Part shown: positions 26,220 to 37,491 of the stretch, piece by piece | Position numbering within the stretch: the first letter of the stretch is position 1 | Layout of the letters: the number at the start of each line of letters is the position of its first letter | NCBI RefSeq assembly: GCF_010723305.1 | Contig: NZ_BLKW01000004.1 | Location: forward strand, 1,364,001-1,428,000 | Length of the DNA: 64,000 nucleotides | Reading direction: 5' to 3' | Source: Mycobacterium botniense | GTDB taxonomy: Bacteria > Actinomycetota > Actinomycetes > Mycobacteriales > Mycobacteriaceae | Program-made: the position numbers and the translations under genes | Notes under the pieces: model-generated | The model's database searches: none | The model's input: the letters and a program-made list of their open reading frames with translations, nothing else | Told to the model about the DNA's origin: nothing

Positions 26220-28409
26220 ATGACTGATCGTGTGCCGGTAGGGAACCTGCGCGTTGCCGAGGTGCTCTACGACTTCGTGAACGACGAGGCGTTGCCCGGC
26301 ACCGACCTCGACGCGGAGAGCTTCTGGGCAGGCGTGGACAAGGTCATCACCGATCTGACTCCGCAGAACCGCCAGCTACTGGCCCGCCGCGACGAACTGC
26401 AAGCCCAGATCGACAAGTGGCACCGGCACCATGTGCTCGAGCCGCACGACCCGGAGGCCTACCGTCAGTTCCTCACCGACATCGGCTATCTGCTGCCCGA
26501 ACCGGAGGACTTCACCATCACCACGTCTGGGGTCGATCCGGAAATCACCGCGACGGCAGGTCCGCAACTGGTCGTGCCCGTCACCAACGCACGATTTGCG
26601 CTGAACGCGGCCAACGCCCGCTGGGGCTCGCTCTACGACGCGCTCTACGGCACCGATGTCATCCCGGAGACCGACGGCGCCCAGAAGGGCACCGGCTACA
26701 ACCAGGTGCGCGGCGAGAAGGTGATCGCCTATGCACGCAACTTCCTCGACGAATCGGTACCGTTGTCCTCCGGGTCATATGCGGATGCCACCGCCTTCAG
26801 GGTCGACGACGGCCGGTTGCTGGTCGATCTGGCCGGTGACGAACTCTCGCGTGGACTGGCCAATCCCGGCCAGTTAGCCGGCTACACCGGCGATCCGGCG
26901 TCACCCACGTCGGTGTTGCTGGTCAACCACGGCCTGCACATCGACATTCTGATCGACCGGGAATCGCCGATCGGCAAGACTGACCGCGCCGGTATCAAGG
27001 ACGTGATCCTGGAAGCCGCTGTCACCACGATCATCGACTTCGAGGATGCCGTGGCCGCGGTCGACGCCGACGACAAGGTCCGCGCCTACCGCAACTGGCT
27101 GGGCCTGAACAAGGGTGATCTGGCCGCCGAGGTCGACAAGGACGGGCGCACCTTCACCCGGGTGCTCAACCACGATCGTCGCTACACCGCGCCCGACGGG
27201 AGCGAGCTCATCCTGCCCGGGCGAGCCCTGCTGTTCGTGCGCAACGTGGGGCACTTGATGACCAACGACGCCATCGTGGACGCCGACGGCAACGAGGTGT
27301 TCGAAGGCATCATGGACGCTTTGTTCACCGGGTTGGCCGCCATCCACGGCCTGAAAGCCAGCGAGGCCAACGGGCCGTTGGTGAACAGCCGGACCGGGTC
27401 CATCTACATCGTCAAACCGAAGATGCACGGTCCCGAGGAGGTGGCGTTCACCACCGAGCTGTTCAGCCGGGTCGAAGATGTTCTCAGGCTGCCGCAGAAG
27501 ACCCTGAAGGTCGGCGTGATGGACGAGGAGCGGCGCACCACCGTGAACCTGAAGGCCTGCATCAAAGCCGCCGCCGACCGGGTGGTGTTCATCAACACCG
27601 GATTCCTGGACCGCACCGGGGATGAGATCCACACTTCGATGGAGGCCGGTCCGATGGTGCGCAAGGGAGCGATGAAGACCCAGCCCTGGATCCTGGCCTA
27701 TGAGGACAACAACGTCGATGTCGGCCTGGCCGCCGGGTTCGCCGGCCGCGCTCAGATCGGCAAAGGGATGTGGACGATGACCGAGTTGATGGCCGACATG
27801 GTGGAGCAAAAAATCGCTCAGCCCCGTGCCGGCGCCAGCACCGCCTGGGTGCCTTCGCCCACCGCAGCGACCCTGCACGCGATGCACTACCACCGGGTCG
27901 ACGTGGCGGCGGTACAAAAGGAGTTGGCCGGCAAGAAGCGCACCACGATCGATCAGCTGCTGACCATTCCGCTGGCCAAGGAATTAGCCTGGGCACCCGA
28001 AGAAATCCGCGAAGAGCTCGACAACAACTGCCAGTCGATCCTCGGTTACGTGGTGCGCTGGATCGACCAGGGTGTCGGGTCGTCAAAAGTGCCCGACATC
28101 CACAACATCGCATTGATGGAAGATCGCGCAACGTTGCGCATCTCCAGCCAGTTGCTGGCCAACTGGCTGCGCCACGGCGTGATTACCGCCGACGATGTGC
28201 GGGCCAGCCTGGAGCGCATGGCCCCATTGGTCGACCAGCAGAACGCGGGTGATCCCGCATACCGGCCGATGGCGCCCAACTTCGATAACAGCATCGCGTT
28301 TTTGGCTGCTCAGGAGCTGATTCTGTCCGGGACGCAGCAGCCCAACGGCTACACCGAGCCGATCCTGCATCGCCGCCGCCGCGAGTTCAAGGCCCGCGCC
28401 GGTGCGTGA
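26220..28409 (+). CDS. glcB: Malate synthase G
   Basis: 729 residues from ATG 26220 (an in-frame TTG just before is ignored) with AGGGAGGG upstream. It condenses glyoxylate and acetyl-CoA to malate in the glyoxylate shunt. Conserved parts: [17 protein letters not shown] (catalytic/metal region), [28 protein letters not shown], and the C-terminal catalytic [13 protein letters not shown]. tuberculosis GlcB has 741 residues; the present protein lacks the last acidic/basic tail. Confidence 0.96.
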   Translation: MTDRVPVGNLRVAEVLYDFVNDEALPGTDLDAESFWAGVDKVITDLTPQNRQLLARRDELQAQIDKWHRHHVLEPHDPEAYRQFLTDIGYLLPEPEDFTITTSGVDPEITATAGPQLVVPVTNARFALNAANARWGSLYDALYGTDVIPETDGAQKGTGYNQVRGEKVIAYARNFLDESVPLSSGSYADATAFRVDDGRLLVDLAGDELSRGLANPGQLAGYTGDPASPTSVLLVNHGLHIDILIDRESPIGKTDRAGIKDVILEAAVTTIIDFEDAVAAVDADDKVRAYRNWLGLNKGDLAAEVDKDGRTFTRVLNHDRRYTAPDGSELILPGRALLFVRNVGHLMTNDAIVDADGNEVFEGIMDALFTGLAAIHGLKASEANGPLVNSRTGSIYIVKPKMHGPEEVAFTTELFSRVEDVLRLPQKTLKVGVMDEERRTTVNLKACIKAAADRVVFINTGFLDRTGDEIHTSMEAGPMVRKGAMKTQPWILAYEDNNVDVGLAAGFAGRAQIGKGMWTMTELMADMVEQKIAQPRAGASTAWVPSPTAATLHAMHYHRVDVAAVQKELAGKKRTTIDQLLTIPLAKELAWAPEEIREELDNNCQSILGYVVRWIDQGVGSSKVPDIHNIALMEDRATLRISSQLLANWLRHGVITADDVRASLERMAPLVDQQNAGDPAYRPMAPNFDNSIAFLAAQELILSGTQQPNGYTEPILHRRRREFKARAGA

Positions 28410-28511
28410 TTTCGGCTCGCCCTGCAGCGACCTCCCGGATGACTAGACTCGGCGCCGGGCCGGCAACGGAGCAGGCGATATTGGGCCGAAAGAGAGGATG
28501 CACACACCGGC

Positions 28512-30683
28512 ATGGGTAGGCATAGCATGCCCGAGCCCGGGGATTTTGCCGGCGAACCGTTTGACGACTACACATTCTGGGACGACGACACCCGCGGCGC
28601 CTGGCGTGGTGCGCACGACGAAGCCGAGTACGCACGTGACGGTTCGCACGCTGGGAGGTACTCGGTCGGCGGCGCTGACTCCGGCTTCCCCGCGCCAGTC
28701 GGTGATCCGCGGTACAGCGAGGAACGCCCCGAGGATGATCCGGGTTCTGCCGATTACTCCGGCGATGATCCCGAGGCTCTTCGAGAGCACCGGCACGGTC
28801 GTTTAGCGGAGGGCGGCTTTCGCGACGAGGACCGCTATCCTGCCGTGGAAACCAGCGCGGACGCCGACGACTACCCCGATTTTCCGCGCCGCGCGCAGCA
28901 GCCGCCCAGCCTGCCGCCGCGGCGACACGGCGAACATCGCGGCGGCAACGAGTGGCGAGGCTGGCACCGCAGTGACGGCGGTCGGCGCGGTGTCAGCATC
29001 GGGGTGATCGCGGCTCTTGTCACCGTGGTCATCGTCGTCGCAACCGTGATCCTGTGGCGCTTCTTCGGCGAGGTGTTGTCACACCGTTCCCACACCGCCG
29101 TGGGGCGTTGCCTGGGTAGTAAGGAGACAGTGGCGGTGATCGCCGATCCCGCCATCGCCGATCACGTGCAGGAATTCGCCGACCGGTACAACGCCTCGGC
29201 GACCCCGGTGGGTGATCGATGTGTGTCGATCAGCGTCAAACCCGCCGGTTCCGACGCTGTGGTCAACGGTTTTATCGGAAACTGGCCCGCCGATCTGGGC
29301 GAACGTCCGGGCTTGTGGATACCGGGCAGCTCGGTGTCAGCGGCGCGGTTGACCGCGGCGGCGGGCCCGCAAATCGTCAGCGACAGCCGGTCGCTGGTCA
29401 CGTCGCCGGTGCTGCTCGCGGTCCGCCCGGAACTGCAACGTGCGCTGGTCAGCCAGAACTGGGCGACGCTGCCGGGCCTGCAGAACGATCCCGACGCGTT
29501 GGCGAGGCTCAACCTGCCGGCCTGGGGATCGTTGCGGTTGGCGCTGCCGATCCGCGGCAACAGTGATGCGGCGTTTCTGGCCGCCGAGGCGGTGGCAGCA
29601 GCGTCAGCACCTCCGGGTGCGCCGCCCACCGCGGGCACGGGGGCGGTGCGGACGCTGGTCGCCGCCCAGCCGAAGCTTGCTGACGACTCGCTTACCGAAG
29701 CGATGAACGCGCTGCTGAGACCCGGCGACCCGGCGGCCGCGCCGGTACACGCGGTGGTCACCACCGAGCAGCAGCTCTTCCAACGCGGCGAGTCGCTCCC
29801 GGATGCGGCAAGCATGTTGAGTTCATGGCTGCCGCCCGGACCGGCAGCGGTCGCCGACTTCCCCACTGTGCTGCTTAGCGGTCCGTGGCTGTCGCAAGAG
29901 CAGGCGACCGCTGCGAGTGCGTTTGCCCGGTTCATGCACAAACCCGACCAGCTTGCCGATCTCGCCAAAGCCGGTTTCCGCGTGCAGGGCGTCAAGCCGC
30001 CGAGCAGCGAAGTCACTAAATTCACCGCATTGCCGGCGACGCTGTCGGTTGGTGACGATGCGATGCGCGCGACACTGGCCGATGTGCTGACCGCACCGGC
30101 CGCGGGCGGAGCGGTCACCATCATGCTCGACCAATCGATGACCACCGAGGAGGGCGGCAAAACCCGGCTGGCCAATGTCATCGCGGCGCTGCAGGATCGG
30201 ATTAAGGCGCTGCCGCCGACCGCGGTGGTGGGGCTGTGGACGTTTGACGGCGTCGAGGGGCGAACTGAGGTCTCGCCCGGGCCGCTGTCCGACCCGGTCA
30301 ACGGTCAGCCACGTTCGGCAGTCATCGCTGCGGTGCTCGACAAGCAGCGCTCCTCGGCCGGCGGTGCGGTTTCGTTCACCACACTGCGCTTGGTCTACAA
30401 GCAAGCGCTCGCGAATTTCATTCCCGGCGAACCAAATTCAGTACTCGTACTCACTGCTGGACCACACACCGACCGCACGCTCGACGGGCCTGGTTTGCAG
30501 GATTTCATCCGCGCCAGCATGGATCCGAACAAACCGGTGGCGATCAACATCATCGATTTCGGCAACGACCCCGACCAGTCCACCTGGCAGGCCGTTGCCC
30601 GGCTATCCGGTGGCAGCTACCAGCACCTGGCGAGTTCAGCGTCGCCTGAGCTGACTACCGCACTGACCAGCTTGTTAAGCTGA
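28512..30683 (+). CDS. Membrane-anchored protein with substrate-binding and VWA-like domains (Rv1836c-like)
   Basis: 723 residues. An acidic, low-complexity cytoplasmic N-terminus (about 1-155), one transmembrane helix (GVSIGVIAALVTVVIVVATVI, about 160-180), then a large extracytoplasmic part. That part resembles a periplasmic-binding fold first, and a von Willebrand factor A domain near the end (TIMLDQSMTTEEGG with a degenerate metal-ion site, SVLVLTAGPHTDR). Starts MGRHSMPEP, a motif common to this mycobacterial family. Function is unknown; a role at the cell envelope is inferred. Located after glcB as in M. tuberculosis, but on the same strand with its own leader. Confidence 0.82.
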   Translation: MGRHSMPEPGDFAGEPFDDYTFWDDDTRGAWRGAHDEAEYARDGSHAGRYSVGGADSGFPAPVGDPRYSEERPEDDPGSADYSGDDPEALREHRHGRLAEGGFRDEDRYPAVETSADADDYPDFPRRAQQPPSLPPRRHGEHRGGNEWRGWHRSDGGRRGVSIGVIAALVTVVIVVATVILWRFFGEVLSHRSHTAVGRCLGSKETVAVIADPAIADHVQEFADRYNASATPVGDRCVSISVKPAGSDAVVNGFIGNWPADLGERPGLWIPGSSVSAARLTAAAGPQIVSDSRSLVTSPVLLAVRPELQRALVSQNWATLPGLQNDPDALARLNLPAWGSLRLALPIRGNSDAAFLAAEAVAAASAPPGAPPTAGTGAVRTLVAAQPKLADDSLTEAMNALLRPGDPAAAPVHAVVTTEQQLFQRGESLPDAASMLSSWLPPGPAAVADFPTVLLSGPWLSQEQATAASAFARFMHKPDQLADLAKAGFRVQGVKPPSSEVTKFTALPATLSVGDDAMRATLADVLTAPAAGGAVTIMLDQSMTTEEGGKTRLANVIAALQDRIKALPPTAVVGLWTFDGVEGRTEVSPGPLSDPVNGQPRSAVIAAVLDKQRSSAGGAVSFTTLRLVYKQALANFIPGEPNSVLVLTAGPHTDRTLDGPGLQDFIRASMDPNKPVAINIIDFGNDPDQSTWQAVARLSGGSYQHLASSASPELTTALTSLLS

Positions 30684-30916
30684 CCCGGCCGCTGCTGGGA
30701 CGGCTCGCGCGGGAGGTGCCTGACCGGCTAGGTGCCAAACCGGCACTGCTGCTGTGGGGAATGAAGGATCCCGCGTTGCCTCCCGGCCGATCGGTGCCGC
30801 GGATGCGCAGCATCTTCCCGGATCACGTCGTTGTCGAATTGCCGAACGCCAAGCATTTCATCCACGAGGATGCGCCTGAACCGATCGCAGCGGCGATCAG
30901 CGAGCGCTTCGGCTAA
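30680..30916 (+). pseudogene. C-terminal remnant of a haloalkane dehalogenase-like hydrolase
   Basis: About 78 codons resemble the end of an alpha/beta-hydrolase: LLLWGMKDPALPPG holds the late acid position and NAKHFIHEDAPE the catalytic-histidine region. The catalytic nucleophile and cap domain are gone; upstream sequence is the VWA-protein gene. In M. tuberculosis a complete haloalkane dehalogenase-like gene (Rv1833c) lies next to gcvB, so this is probably its truncated counterpart. Confidence 0.7.
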
Positions 30917-30978
30917 GCAGGCGACTGCGGAAGTGCGCCGCCGACGCGCTCGCGCCGCCGCGGAACGCACTGCCGAGG

Positions 30979-33819
30979 CTAAGCGAACGCCTCCACCGGT
31001 GGGCATGAGCAGACGAGGTTGCGGTCACCGTAGGCGCCGTCGATGCGACGCACCGGCGGCCACACCTTGGGCCGGAAGGATTCACCGAGCGGGTAGGCGG
31101 CTTCTTCGCGGGTGTAGGGGTGGTCCCAGTCGGCTCTCAGCAGACACGCGGCCGTATGCGGCGCACCCCGCAGCGGATTGTCGTCAGCCGGCCACTCCCC
31201 CGCGGCGACCCGGTCGATCTCAGCGCGGATGGCGATCATCGCCGCACAGAACGCGTCCACTTCGGCCAGGCTCTCGCTCTCGGTGGGTTCCACCATCAGC
31301 GTGCCGGACACCGGAAAGCTCATGGTGGGAGCGTGAAAACCATAGTCGGTCAAGCGTTTTGCGACATCGTCGACGGTCACTCCGGTCGACCTGGTGATGG
31401 GCCGCAGGTCCAGGATGCACTCATGGGCGACCATGCCGTTCTCGCCGGTGTAAAGCACCGGGTAATACTCGTCGAGCCGGCGGGCGATGTAGTTCGCCGA
31501 GGCGATCGCAGTCAGCGACGCTCTGCGCAGGCCGTCGGCGCCCATCATCCGGATGTAGGCCCAGGTGATCGGCAAAATCGACGCCGAACCATAGGGCGCC
31601 GACGCCACCGGGCGCCCACCCGGCAATTCGGGGGCGTAGGGATGACCCGGCAGGAACGGCGCCAGGTGCGAGCGAGCCACGATCGGACCAACACCCGGTC
31701 CGCCGCCGCCATGGGGGATGCAGAACGTCTTGTGCAGGTTCAGGTGGCTGACATCGCCGCCGAACTTACCCGGCCGGGCCAGGCCGACCAGCGCGTTGAG
31801 GTTGGCGCCGTCGACGTACACCTGACCGCCGGCGTCATGGACCGCGGCGCAGATCTCCGCGATATCGGGCTCGTAGACCCCGTGGGTGGACGGATAGGTG
31901 ATCATCAGGGTCGAGAGCCGGTCGGCGTGCTCGCGCACCTTGGCGCGCAGATCGTCGAGGTCGACGTCACCGTTGTCGCGGCAGCCCACCACAACCACCC
32001 GCATGCCGGCCAGCGCCGCCGACGCCGCGTTGGTGCCGTGCGCGCTTGACGGGATCAGGCAGACATTGCGCCGGGATTCCCCGCGGCTGGCGTGGTAGGC
32101 GCGAATCGCCAGCAGACCCGCGTATTCGCCTTGGGAACCCGCATTAGGTTGCAGCGATACCGCGTCATAACCGCTGAGCTGCATCAGCCAAGAGCCCAGC
32201 TGGTCGATGAGCTGACGCAGCCCAGCGGAATCCGAGGCCGGGGCGAATGGGTGCAGACGAGCGAACTCCGGCCAGGTGATCGGCTCCATCTCGGCTGCGG
32301 CATTGAGTTTCATCGTGCACGAGCCGAGCGGAATCATGCTGCGGTCCAAGGCGAGGTCTTTGTCGGCCAGCGTGCGCAGATACCGCATCATCGATGTCTC
32401 GGTGCGGTAGCGGGTGAACGCCGGGTGCGTCAGGAACGTCGAGGTGCGGGTGGTGATATCGGCAAACTCGCCGCTGTTTTGTGCCGGCGTTGCACCGAAC
32501 GCGGCCAGCACGGCGGCCACATGCTCGGCGGTGGTGGCTTCGTCGCACGCGACCGAGATGTGGTCATCGTCAACTCGCCACACGTTGATACCGCGCTCCT
32601 TGGCCGCGGCCTGGACCTGGGCCGCGCGCCCGGGCACCCGGGCCAGCACCGTGTCGAAGAACCGCCGGTGCACCACCTGCACACCCGACGCGGCCAGGCC
32701 GGCGGCCAGATCGCGGGCGTGGGCATGTACGCGGCGGGCGATCGCGGTGAGCCCCTCGGCGCCGTGATAGCTGGCATACATGGCGGCCATCACCGCCAGC
32801 AGCACCTGAGCGGTGCAGATGTTGCTCGTTGCCCGGTCGCGACGGATGTGTTGCTCACGGGTCTGCAGCGCTAACCGGAACGCCGGCGACCCATCTGCAT
32901 CGACGGACACCCCCACCAGCCGGCCCGGCAGCTGGCGCACATGGTTGGCGTGCACCGCCAGGTACCCGGCGTGCGGGCCACCGAATCCCATTGGCACACC
33001 GAATCGTTGAGTGGTGCCGAACGCGACGTCAGCACCGATCTCGCCTGGCGGGGTGATCAGCGTCAGCGCCAGCAGATCGGCGCCGACAGCCACCAGCGCG
33101 CCGCGCTCATGTGCCTCGGCGATCAGCGTGGCCCAATCGGTGATCAGCCCGCTGGCTCCGGGCAGCTGCGTGATGACACCGAAAAATTCCCCGTCGGGCA
33201 GACCGTCACGCAGGTCGGCGGTGACGATGTCGATGCCCAACGGCTCGGCGCGGGTGGCCAGCACCGCGCGGGTCTGGGCGAACACATCGCTGTCGACGGC
33301 CAGCCGCTTCGCCGACCCTCGCCCGGCGCGATGCATCAGCGTCATCGCCTCGGCGGCGGCGGTGCCCTCATCCAGCAGCGACGCGTTGGCCACCTCCAGA
33401 CCGGTGAGATCGGAGACCATGGTCTGAAAATTCAGCAGCGCCTCCAGCCGGCCCTGGCTGATCTCCGGCTGGTATGGCGTGTAGGCGGTGTACCAGCCGG
33501 GATTCTCCAGGATGTTGCGGCGCAGCACCGGCGGCGTGAGGGTGTCATAGTATCCCTGCCCGATCATCGACACCGCGACGGTGTTGGCCTGGGCCAGCGC
33601 TCGCAGCTCGGTGAGCGCTTCGGCCTCGGTGGCGGCAGGTGGCAGCTGGTCCAGCCCGGGGGCGGCGCCGCTGCCGGTCAGCGGGTCGCGGATACCCGCC
33701 GGGACCGCCTTGGTGGCAAGGTCCTCAAGCGAGTCGACGCCGATGACGGCAAGCATGGTTGCGATATCGCGGCTATCCGGGCCGATGTGGCGGCTGGCGA
33801 AAACTGAACGGTCGGACAC
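30979..33819 (-). CDS. gcvB: Glycine dehydrogenase (decarboxylating), P protein
   Basis: 946 residues, fused P1-P2 form. Pyridoxal-phosphate protein that decarboxylates glycine and passes the aminomethyl group to lipoylated Gcv[18 protein letters not shown] contains the PLP lysine; the N-terminal half has [30 protein letters not shown]. The start GTG 33819 is chosen because AGGAGC lies eight bases upstream; an earlier GTG at 33837 precedes that SD. Preceded by a tandem glycine riboswitch. gcvH lies about 3 kb upstream on the same strand with regulators between. Confidence 0.96.
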   Translation of the reverse strand: MSDRSVFASRHIGPDSRDIATMLAVIGVDSLEDLATKAVPAGIRDPLTGSGAAPGLDQLPPAATEAEALTELRALAQANTVAVSMIGQGYYDTLTPPVLRRNILENPGWYTAYTPYQPEISQGRLEALLNFQTMVSDLTGLEVANASLLDEGTAAAEAMTLMHRAGRGSAKRLAVDSDVFAQTRAVLATRAEPLGIDIVTADLRDGLPDGEFFGVITQLPGASGLITDWATLIAEAHERGALVAVGADLLALTLITPPGEIGADVAFGTTQRFGVPMGFGGPHAGYLAVHANHVRQLPGRLVGVSVDADGSPAFRLALQTREQHIRRDRATSNICTAQVLLAVMAAMYASYHGAEGLTAIARRVHAHARDLAAGLAASGVQVVHRRFFDTVLARVPGRAAQVQAAAKERGINVWRVDDDHISVACDEATTAEHVAAVLAAFGATPAQNSGEFADITTRTSTFLTHPAFTRYRTETSMMRYLRTLADKDLALDRSMIPLGSCTMKLNAAAEMEPITWPEFARLHPFAPASDSAGLRQLIDQLGSWLMQLSGYDAVSLQPNAGSQGEYAGLLAIRAYHASRGESRRNVCLIPSSAHGTNAASAALAGMRVVVVGCRDNGDVDLDDLRAKVREHADRLSTLMITYPSTHGVYEPDIAEICAAVHDAGGQVYVDGANLNALVGLARPGKFGGDVSHLNLHKTFCIPHGGGGPGVGPIVARSHLAPFLPGHPYAPELPGGRPVASAPYGSASILPITWAYIRMMGADGLRRASLTAIASANYIARRLDEYYPVLYTGENGMVAHECILDLRPITRSTGVTVDDVAKRLTDYGFHAPTMSFPVSGTLMVEPTESESLAEVDAFCAAMIAIRAEIDRVAAGEWPADDNPLRGAPHTAACLLRADWDHPYTREEAAYPLGESFRPKVWPPVRRIDGAYGDRNLVCSCPPVEAFA

Positions 33820-33860
33820 TGGCAAAGCTCCTGACACGGGCAGAGGACTACCGGCCCTCT

Positions 33861-34070
33861 CCCTCTGTCGTCACCCGGGCACCGGGCACCTGAGAGATTC
33901 GGCGCCGATTTGTCGCGGGCGCCTTTCCCCATCGGCGGGTGCGGGCCGCTACCGGCCGCTACCACTTTCCAGAGGCATCGGTTATTCGTGCGGTCCGGGT
34001 GCCTGAGAGGTTGGCGGAGAGGTGTTGCTCCTTCGGCGTCTGCAGCTGGCGCCACAGAACTCTCCCGCAC
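33861..34070 (-). promoter_or_regulatory. Tandem glycine riboswitch controlling gcvB
   Basis: Two aptamers on the minus strand. Distal aptamer 33988-34070: P1 GUGCGG/CCGCAC, core GGAGAG, CCGAAGGAGCAA and CCUCUCAGGCACCCGGAC. Proximal aptamer 33861-33975: P1 CCUCUG/CAGAGG, core GAUGGGGAAAGG and AAUCUCUCAGGUGCCCGG. These are the conserved signatures of the gcvT-type glycine riboswitch. They are joined by a short linker of about 12 bases, as in cooperative tandem forms. The leader ends 42 bases before the gcvB start. Confidence 0.92.
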
Positions 34071-34188
34071 GAGGGCGATGCGTTGCCGAGCATACCGTTC
34101 TGCAAAACCCGAAGGCGAGCGGACACTGGCGCCCCTCCGGAAGCCTGGACTTCCAGGAGCCTTTGCGGCTGCGTGCCGTGACGCGGCG

Positions 34189-34821
34189 CTAGCCGATCTT
34201 GCGGTCGCGGTTTTTGCGCCGGGAGGCTAACTCGTCCTCGGGCGCGCTGATCGATTCGCCACCGTCAGCGCGTTCGCACGGGAAGTCCGCGATGACGCCG
34301 GTGAGCTCCCGCATCGCACCGGACACCGCGATACCGAACACCCCCTGACCGCCCTGCAGCAGGTCGACGACTTCCTCGGCCGAGGTGCACTCGTAAACCG
34401 TGGTGCCGTCGGAAAACAGCGTGATATTGGCCAGATCCTGGACACCGCGCTGCCGCAGATGGTCAACCGCGACCCGGATGTTGTGCAGCGAGATACCAGT
34501 GTCAAGTAACCGCTTGACGATTTTGAGGACCAAGATGTCCTTAAAGGAATACAGTCGCTGGCTGCCCGAACCAGCCGCGCTGCGGATCGACGGCACCACC
34601 AGCGAGGTCCGCGCCCAGTAGTCCAGCTGGCGGTAGGTGATCCCGGCTATCTGACAGGCACTGGGCCCCCGGTAGCCGACAAGCTCGTCGGGCACCGAGT
34701 CATCGGGGAACAAACCAGGTTGTACGGGCTCGTCGGGCGTCGCGGCGGGGCTGGTGTGACCCGGGGTGGGTCCTGATTGCTCAGCAAGGTCGAGCTGGTC
34801 TTGACGTGGTTGATCACCCAC
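34189..34821 (-). CDS. resR: MerR-family regulator ResR (Rv1830-like)
   Basis: 210 residues. A proline-rich disordered N-terminus (about 1-45) is followed by a MerR-type DNA-binding domain beginning [24 protein letters not shown], with [26 protein letters not shown] as the second part. A C-terminal acidic-basic segment follows. GTG 34821 is preceded by AGAGGAA. The M. tuberculosis orthologue has been named ResR in studies of treatment resilience and is linked to growth control. Ends shortly before the riboswitch region of gcvB on the same strand, so the riboswitch separates its transcription from gcvB. Confidence 0.88.
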   Translation of the reverse strand: MGDQPRQDQLDLAEQSGPTPGHTSPAATPDEPVQPGLFPDDSVPDELVGYRGPSACQIAGITYRQLDYWARTSLVVPSIRSAAGSGSQRLYSFKDILVLKIVKRLLDTGISLHNIRVAVDHLRQRGVQDLANITLFSDGTTVYECTSAEEVVDLLQGGQGVFGIAVSGAMRELTGVIADFPCERADGGESISAPEDELASRRKNRDRKIG

Positions 34822-35084
34822 GGTGCTTCCTCTCGCCGATCGCGCTCGTTGTCACTGGCTGTCGCGGCAGTCTGCTCCGGCCCGAGTGCTTGAGAGCATA
34901 CGCTTTTCGACAAGCTGTCTGCTCGCCGTTGCCATCAAAGTATGGCGATCACACCGGTCACGGGCCGCTATCCGGTGGGCGTGTCGACCTCGGACTCTCA
35001 GATGAGACGCATCCGTGATATTGGCGCCGCGGGCGGCGGACAACTCCCACCCGCCTGCGCGGCGCATCTCGCCCCGCTGGCCGC

Positions 35085-35579
35085 TCAGGTGGCCTTGAAA
35101 TCGTCCGGTGAGACACTGTCGAGGAACTCTTTGAACTTTTCCACCTCGTCCTCGCGGACAGCGCTGGTGGACTCGTCGTCTGTCTCGTCGGGGATCAACA
35201 GACCAGCCTCGGCGAGCACCGCCTCCTCGACATAGATCGGAACGCCGACACGCAGCGCGATCGCCACCGAGTCCGACGGCCGCGCTGACACCCTGATGTT
35301 GCGGTCGAAGATCAGGTCAGCGTAGAAGGTGCCTTCCTTCAGATCGACGATCCGCACCTCCTTAAGTGAATGCCCAAGCGCAGCAATAACATCGCGGATC
35401 AAATCATGCGTCAGCGGGCGCGGCGGCTCAACGCCCTGCTGCTCGAGCGCGATGGCGGCGGCCTCCGACTGGCCGATCCAGATCGGCAGATACCGGTCCC
35501 CGTTGGCCTCGCGCAGCAACAGCACCGGTTGGTTCTGCGGCTGCTCGACGCGAATGCCCACGACGCGAACTTCAGCCAT
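35085..35579 (-). CDS. DUF151 bifunctional-nuclease-family protein (Rv1829-like)
   Basis: 164 residues. The BFN domain is clear: VLLLREANGDRYLPIWIGQSEAAAIA near residues 20-45, RPLTHDL and RPSDSVAIALRVGVPIYVEEAVL. Family members from plants were described as nucleases; the role in mycobacteria is unknown. ATG 35579 starts MAEVRVVGIRVEQPQNQPVL. Part of the MerR-BFN-MerR-garA-gcvH series conserved in mycobacteria. Confidence 0.9.
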   Translation of the reverse strand: MAEVRVVGIRVEQPQNQPVLLLREANGDRYLPIWIGQSEAAAIALEQQGVEPPRPLTHDLIRDVIAALGHSLKEVRIVDLKEGTFYADLIFDRNIRVSARPSDSVAIALRVGVPIYVEEAVLAEAGLLIPDETDDESTSAVREDEVEKFKEFLDSVSPDDFKAT

Positions 35580-35685
35580 CTGTGTCTGCCCTCCGCATGG
35601 TGCCGTGTCCACTCAGATCTGGCGCGGCGGGGTGGGTCCGAACTCCGAACCGCCGAACACCAGCCTGTCGAACGAAGTCTAGTCC

Positions 35686-36429
35686 TCAGCGGTGAAGAAC
35701 GTCGCGTACGGCGGATTTGATCAACGCCGTGTGCAACGTGATGGCCAGCGCCGCGACCTCGCGCGCTAAATCGTCAGCACGGTCACGGGCACCCGCTTTG
35801 CCGGCTTTGACCACCGGCCCGGCGATTTGCGCGATCAAGTCAGATTGCCGGTCGGCCGCAGAGCGGAACGCCCGCAAGTGCCGTGGTTCGATACCGTATT
35901 CGGCCAGCGCGCCCGCGCATTGCAGGATCACCACCGCGTGTTCGTCGAAAAAACCAGCCGGGCCGGCGGTAATCACTCCCGCCTTCAGCAGCGCTGTCAG
36001 CAGGTGGTCATCCGCTCCTGAGCGTTCAAGGAGGTCTTCCCGGGTCAGCCGCACAGGGGTGGGCGACACCGCGGTGGTGTCGGGCCCAGCGTCGGCAGCA
36101 GCGCCAGGAGTCACCGCAACCAGCCGCGGCACACCATAGGGTGACGGCGTCGGCGGCAGCTCACCATCGGGCTGCGCGTCCAGTTGCGCTTTGATCACTT
36201 TCAGCGGCAAGTAGTGGTCGCGCTGCGCGGTGAGGATGAAACGCAGCCGTGCACAGTCATAGGCGGTGAATCGGCGGTAGCCCGAAGCCGCCCGCTGTGG
36301 TGTCACCAGGCCCTCGGCCTCCAAGAAACGAATCTTGGAGATGGTGATATCCGGAAACTCCGGCCGCAGCAGCTCCAGCACCGCCCCGATCGACATCCCG
36401 GTCGGCGCGGAGCTCTCGGGCGCGGTCAC
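35686..36429 (-). CDS. MerR-family regulator (Rv1828-like)
   Basis: 247 residues with an N-terminal MerR helix-turn-helix ([49 protein letters not shown]) and a helical C-terminal dimerisation/effector region. The start GTG 36429 overlaps the garA stop (GTGA), so translation is coupled to garA. Ligand and targets cannot be read from the sequence. Confidence 0.9.
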   Translation of the reverse strand: MTAPESSAPTGMSIGAVLELLRPEFPDITISKIRFLEAEGLVTPQRAASGYRRFTAYDCARLRFILTAQRDHYLPLKVIKAQLDAQPDGELPPTPSPYGVPRLVAVTPGAAADAGPDTTAVSPTPVRLTREDLLERSGADDHLLTALLKAGVITAGPAGFFDEHAVVILQCAGALAEYGIEPRHLRAFRSAADRQSDLIAQIAGPVVKAGKAGARDRADDLAREVAALAITLHTALIKSAVRDVLHR

Positions 36430-36911
36430 TGGCTCGGCGATCCTTGTCCGTCACCTGGCTTGGGGCCGGTCAGGAAAACCAGGCGGAACTTGCCGATCTG
36501 GACCTCGTCACCGTTTGCCAGCACCGCGGAATCCACCGGTTCCCGGTTGACGTAGGTCCCGTTGAGGCTGCCCACGTCGACGACGTGGAACTCGTTGCCC
36601 TCCAACCGGAATTCGGCGTGGCGACGGCTCACGGTCACGTCATCGAGGAAAATGTCGCTATCAGGATGCCGGCCGGCTGAGGTGGTCGGCTGGTCCAGCA
36701 AAAATCGTGACCCGGCATTCGGTCCTCGTTTGACGACCAGCAGCGCCGAGCCCGGCGGCAGCCCTTCAACTCCGGACACTGCGCCCTCGACGCCCGCTTG
36801 TGCGGGAGCTTCCAACTCGCTGAGGAAGTCGGCGCGGAAAACGGATGTCGTCTCCACGGTGACGTCGTCAGAAGTCTGGTCTTTCTCCCTGTCGGTATCC
36901 TTGTCCGTCAC
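36426..36911 (-). CDS. garA: FHA-domain metabolic regulator GarA
   Basis: 161 residues. The N-terminal phospho-motif ETTS is at residues 20-23, with threonines targeted by PknG and PknB, and the FHA domain covers about 70-145 ([32 protein letters not shown]). Unphosphorylated GarA binds and controls 2-oxoglutarate dehydrogenase, glutamate dehydrogenase and glutamate synthase; phosphorylation closes it on itself. Start GTG 36911. It lies between gcvH and a MerR regulator, linking glycine and glutamate metabolism. Confidence 0.95.
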   Translation of the reverse strand: MTDKDTDREKDQTSDDVTVETTSVFRADFLSELEAPAQAGVEGAVSGVEGLPPGSALLVVKRGPNAGSRFLLDQPTTSAGRHPDSDIFLDDVTVSRRHAEFRLEGNEFHVVDVGSLNGTYVNREPVDSAVLANGDEVQIGKFRLVFLTGPKPGDGQGSPSQ

Positions 36912-37063
36912 CCGCTGCTCCTCCTGGCCGATGTGGCGTTACTGTCGAGGCCGCTCGGCCGGTTTCCTACCGGTTTTACTGTCGATGTGTCGACCGTACC
37001 GCGCACCGGTCCGCAATGTGCGCCCCACCGCAGGATCGGCGGGCCGGCTGGACTTTACCAATC

Positions 37064-37465
37064 TCATTCGGTCAGCGTGCCGCGGTAGGCCTGAGCGTCC
37101 AGCAGTGCCGCCATGCCCTGCTCAAGAGCGCCACTGTCGAGCTGCAGATCAATCAGCCAACCCGCGCCGTACGGGTCGGAATTCACCAGCTGCGGGGCGG
37201 TCTCCAGATCGCGGTTGACGGCAATCACTTTCGCCGACATTGGTGCGTAAAGGTCCGACACCGATTTGGTCGACTCCACCTCGCCGAAGGATTCGCCGGC
37301 GGTCACCTCAGTGCCCACGTCGGGCAGCTGCACAAAAACGACGTCGCCAAGTGCCGACTGAGCGAAGTCGGTGATGCCGACCCGCACGGTGTCTTGGCCG
37401 GTGCGACGAACCCACTCGTGTTCGGCGGTGTAGTGCAGATCGGGTGGGATTTCGCTCACGGTCAT
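37064..37465 (-). CDS. gcvH: Glycine cleavage system H protein
   Basis: 133 residues. The lipoylated lysine is Lys67 in GEVESTKSVSDLYAP. It shuttles the aminomethyl intermediate between the P, T and L proteins. ATG 37465. First gene of the gcvH-garA-MerR-BFN-MerR series; about 150 bases separate it from garA. gcvT is not in the window. Confidence 0.95.
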   Translation of the reverse strand: MTVSEIPPDLHYTAEHEWVRRTGQDTVRVGITDFAQSALGDVVFVQLPDVGTEVTAGESFGEVESTKSVSDLYAPMSAKVIAVNRDLETAPQLVNSDPYGAGWLIDLQLDSGALEQGMAALLDAQAYRGTLTE

Positions 37466-37491
37466 CCTTGTTGTGGTCGGTATTGTCGGTA

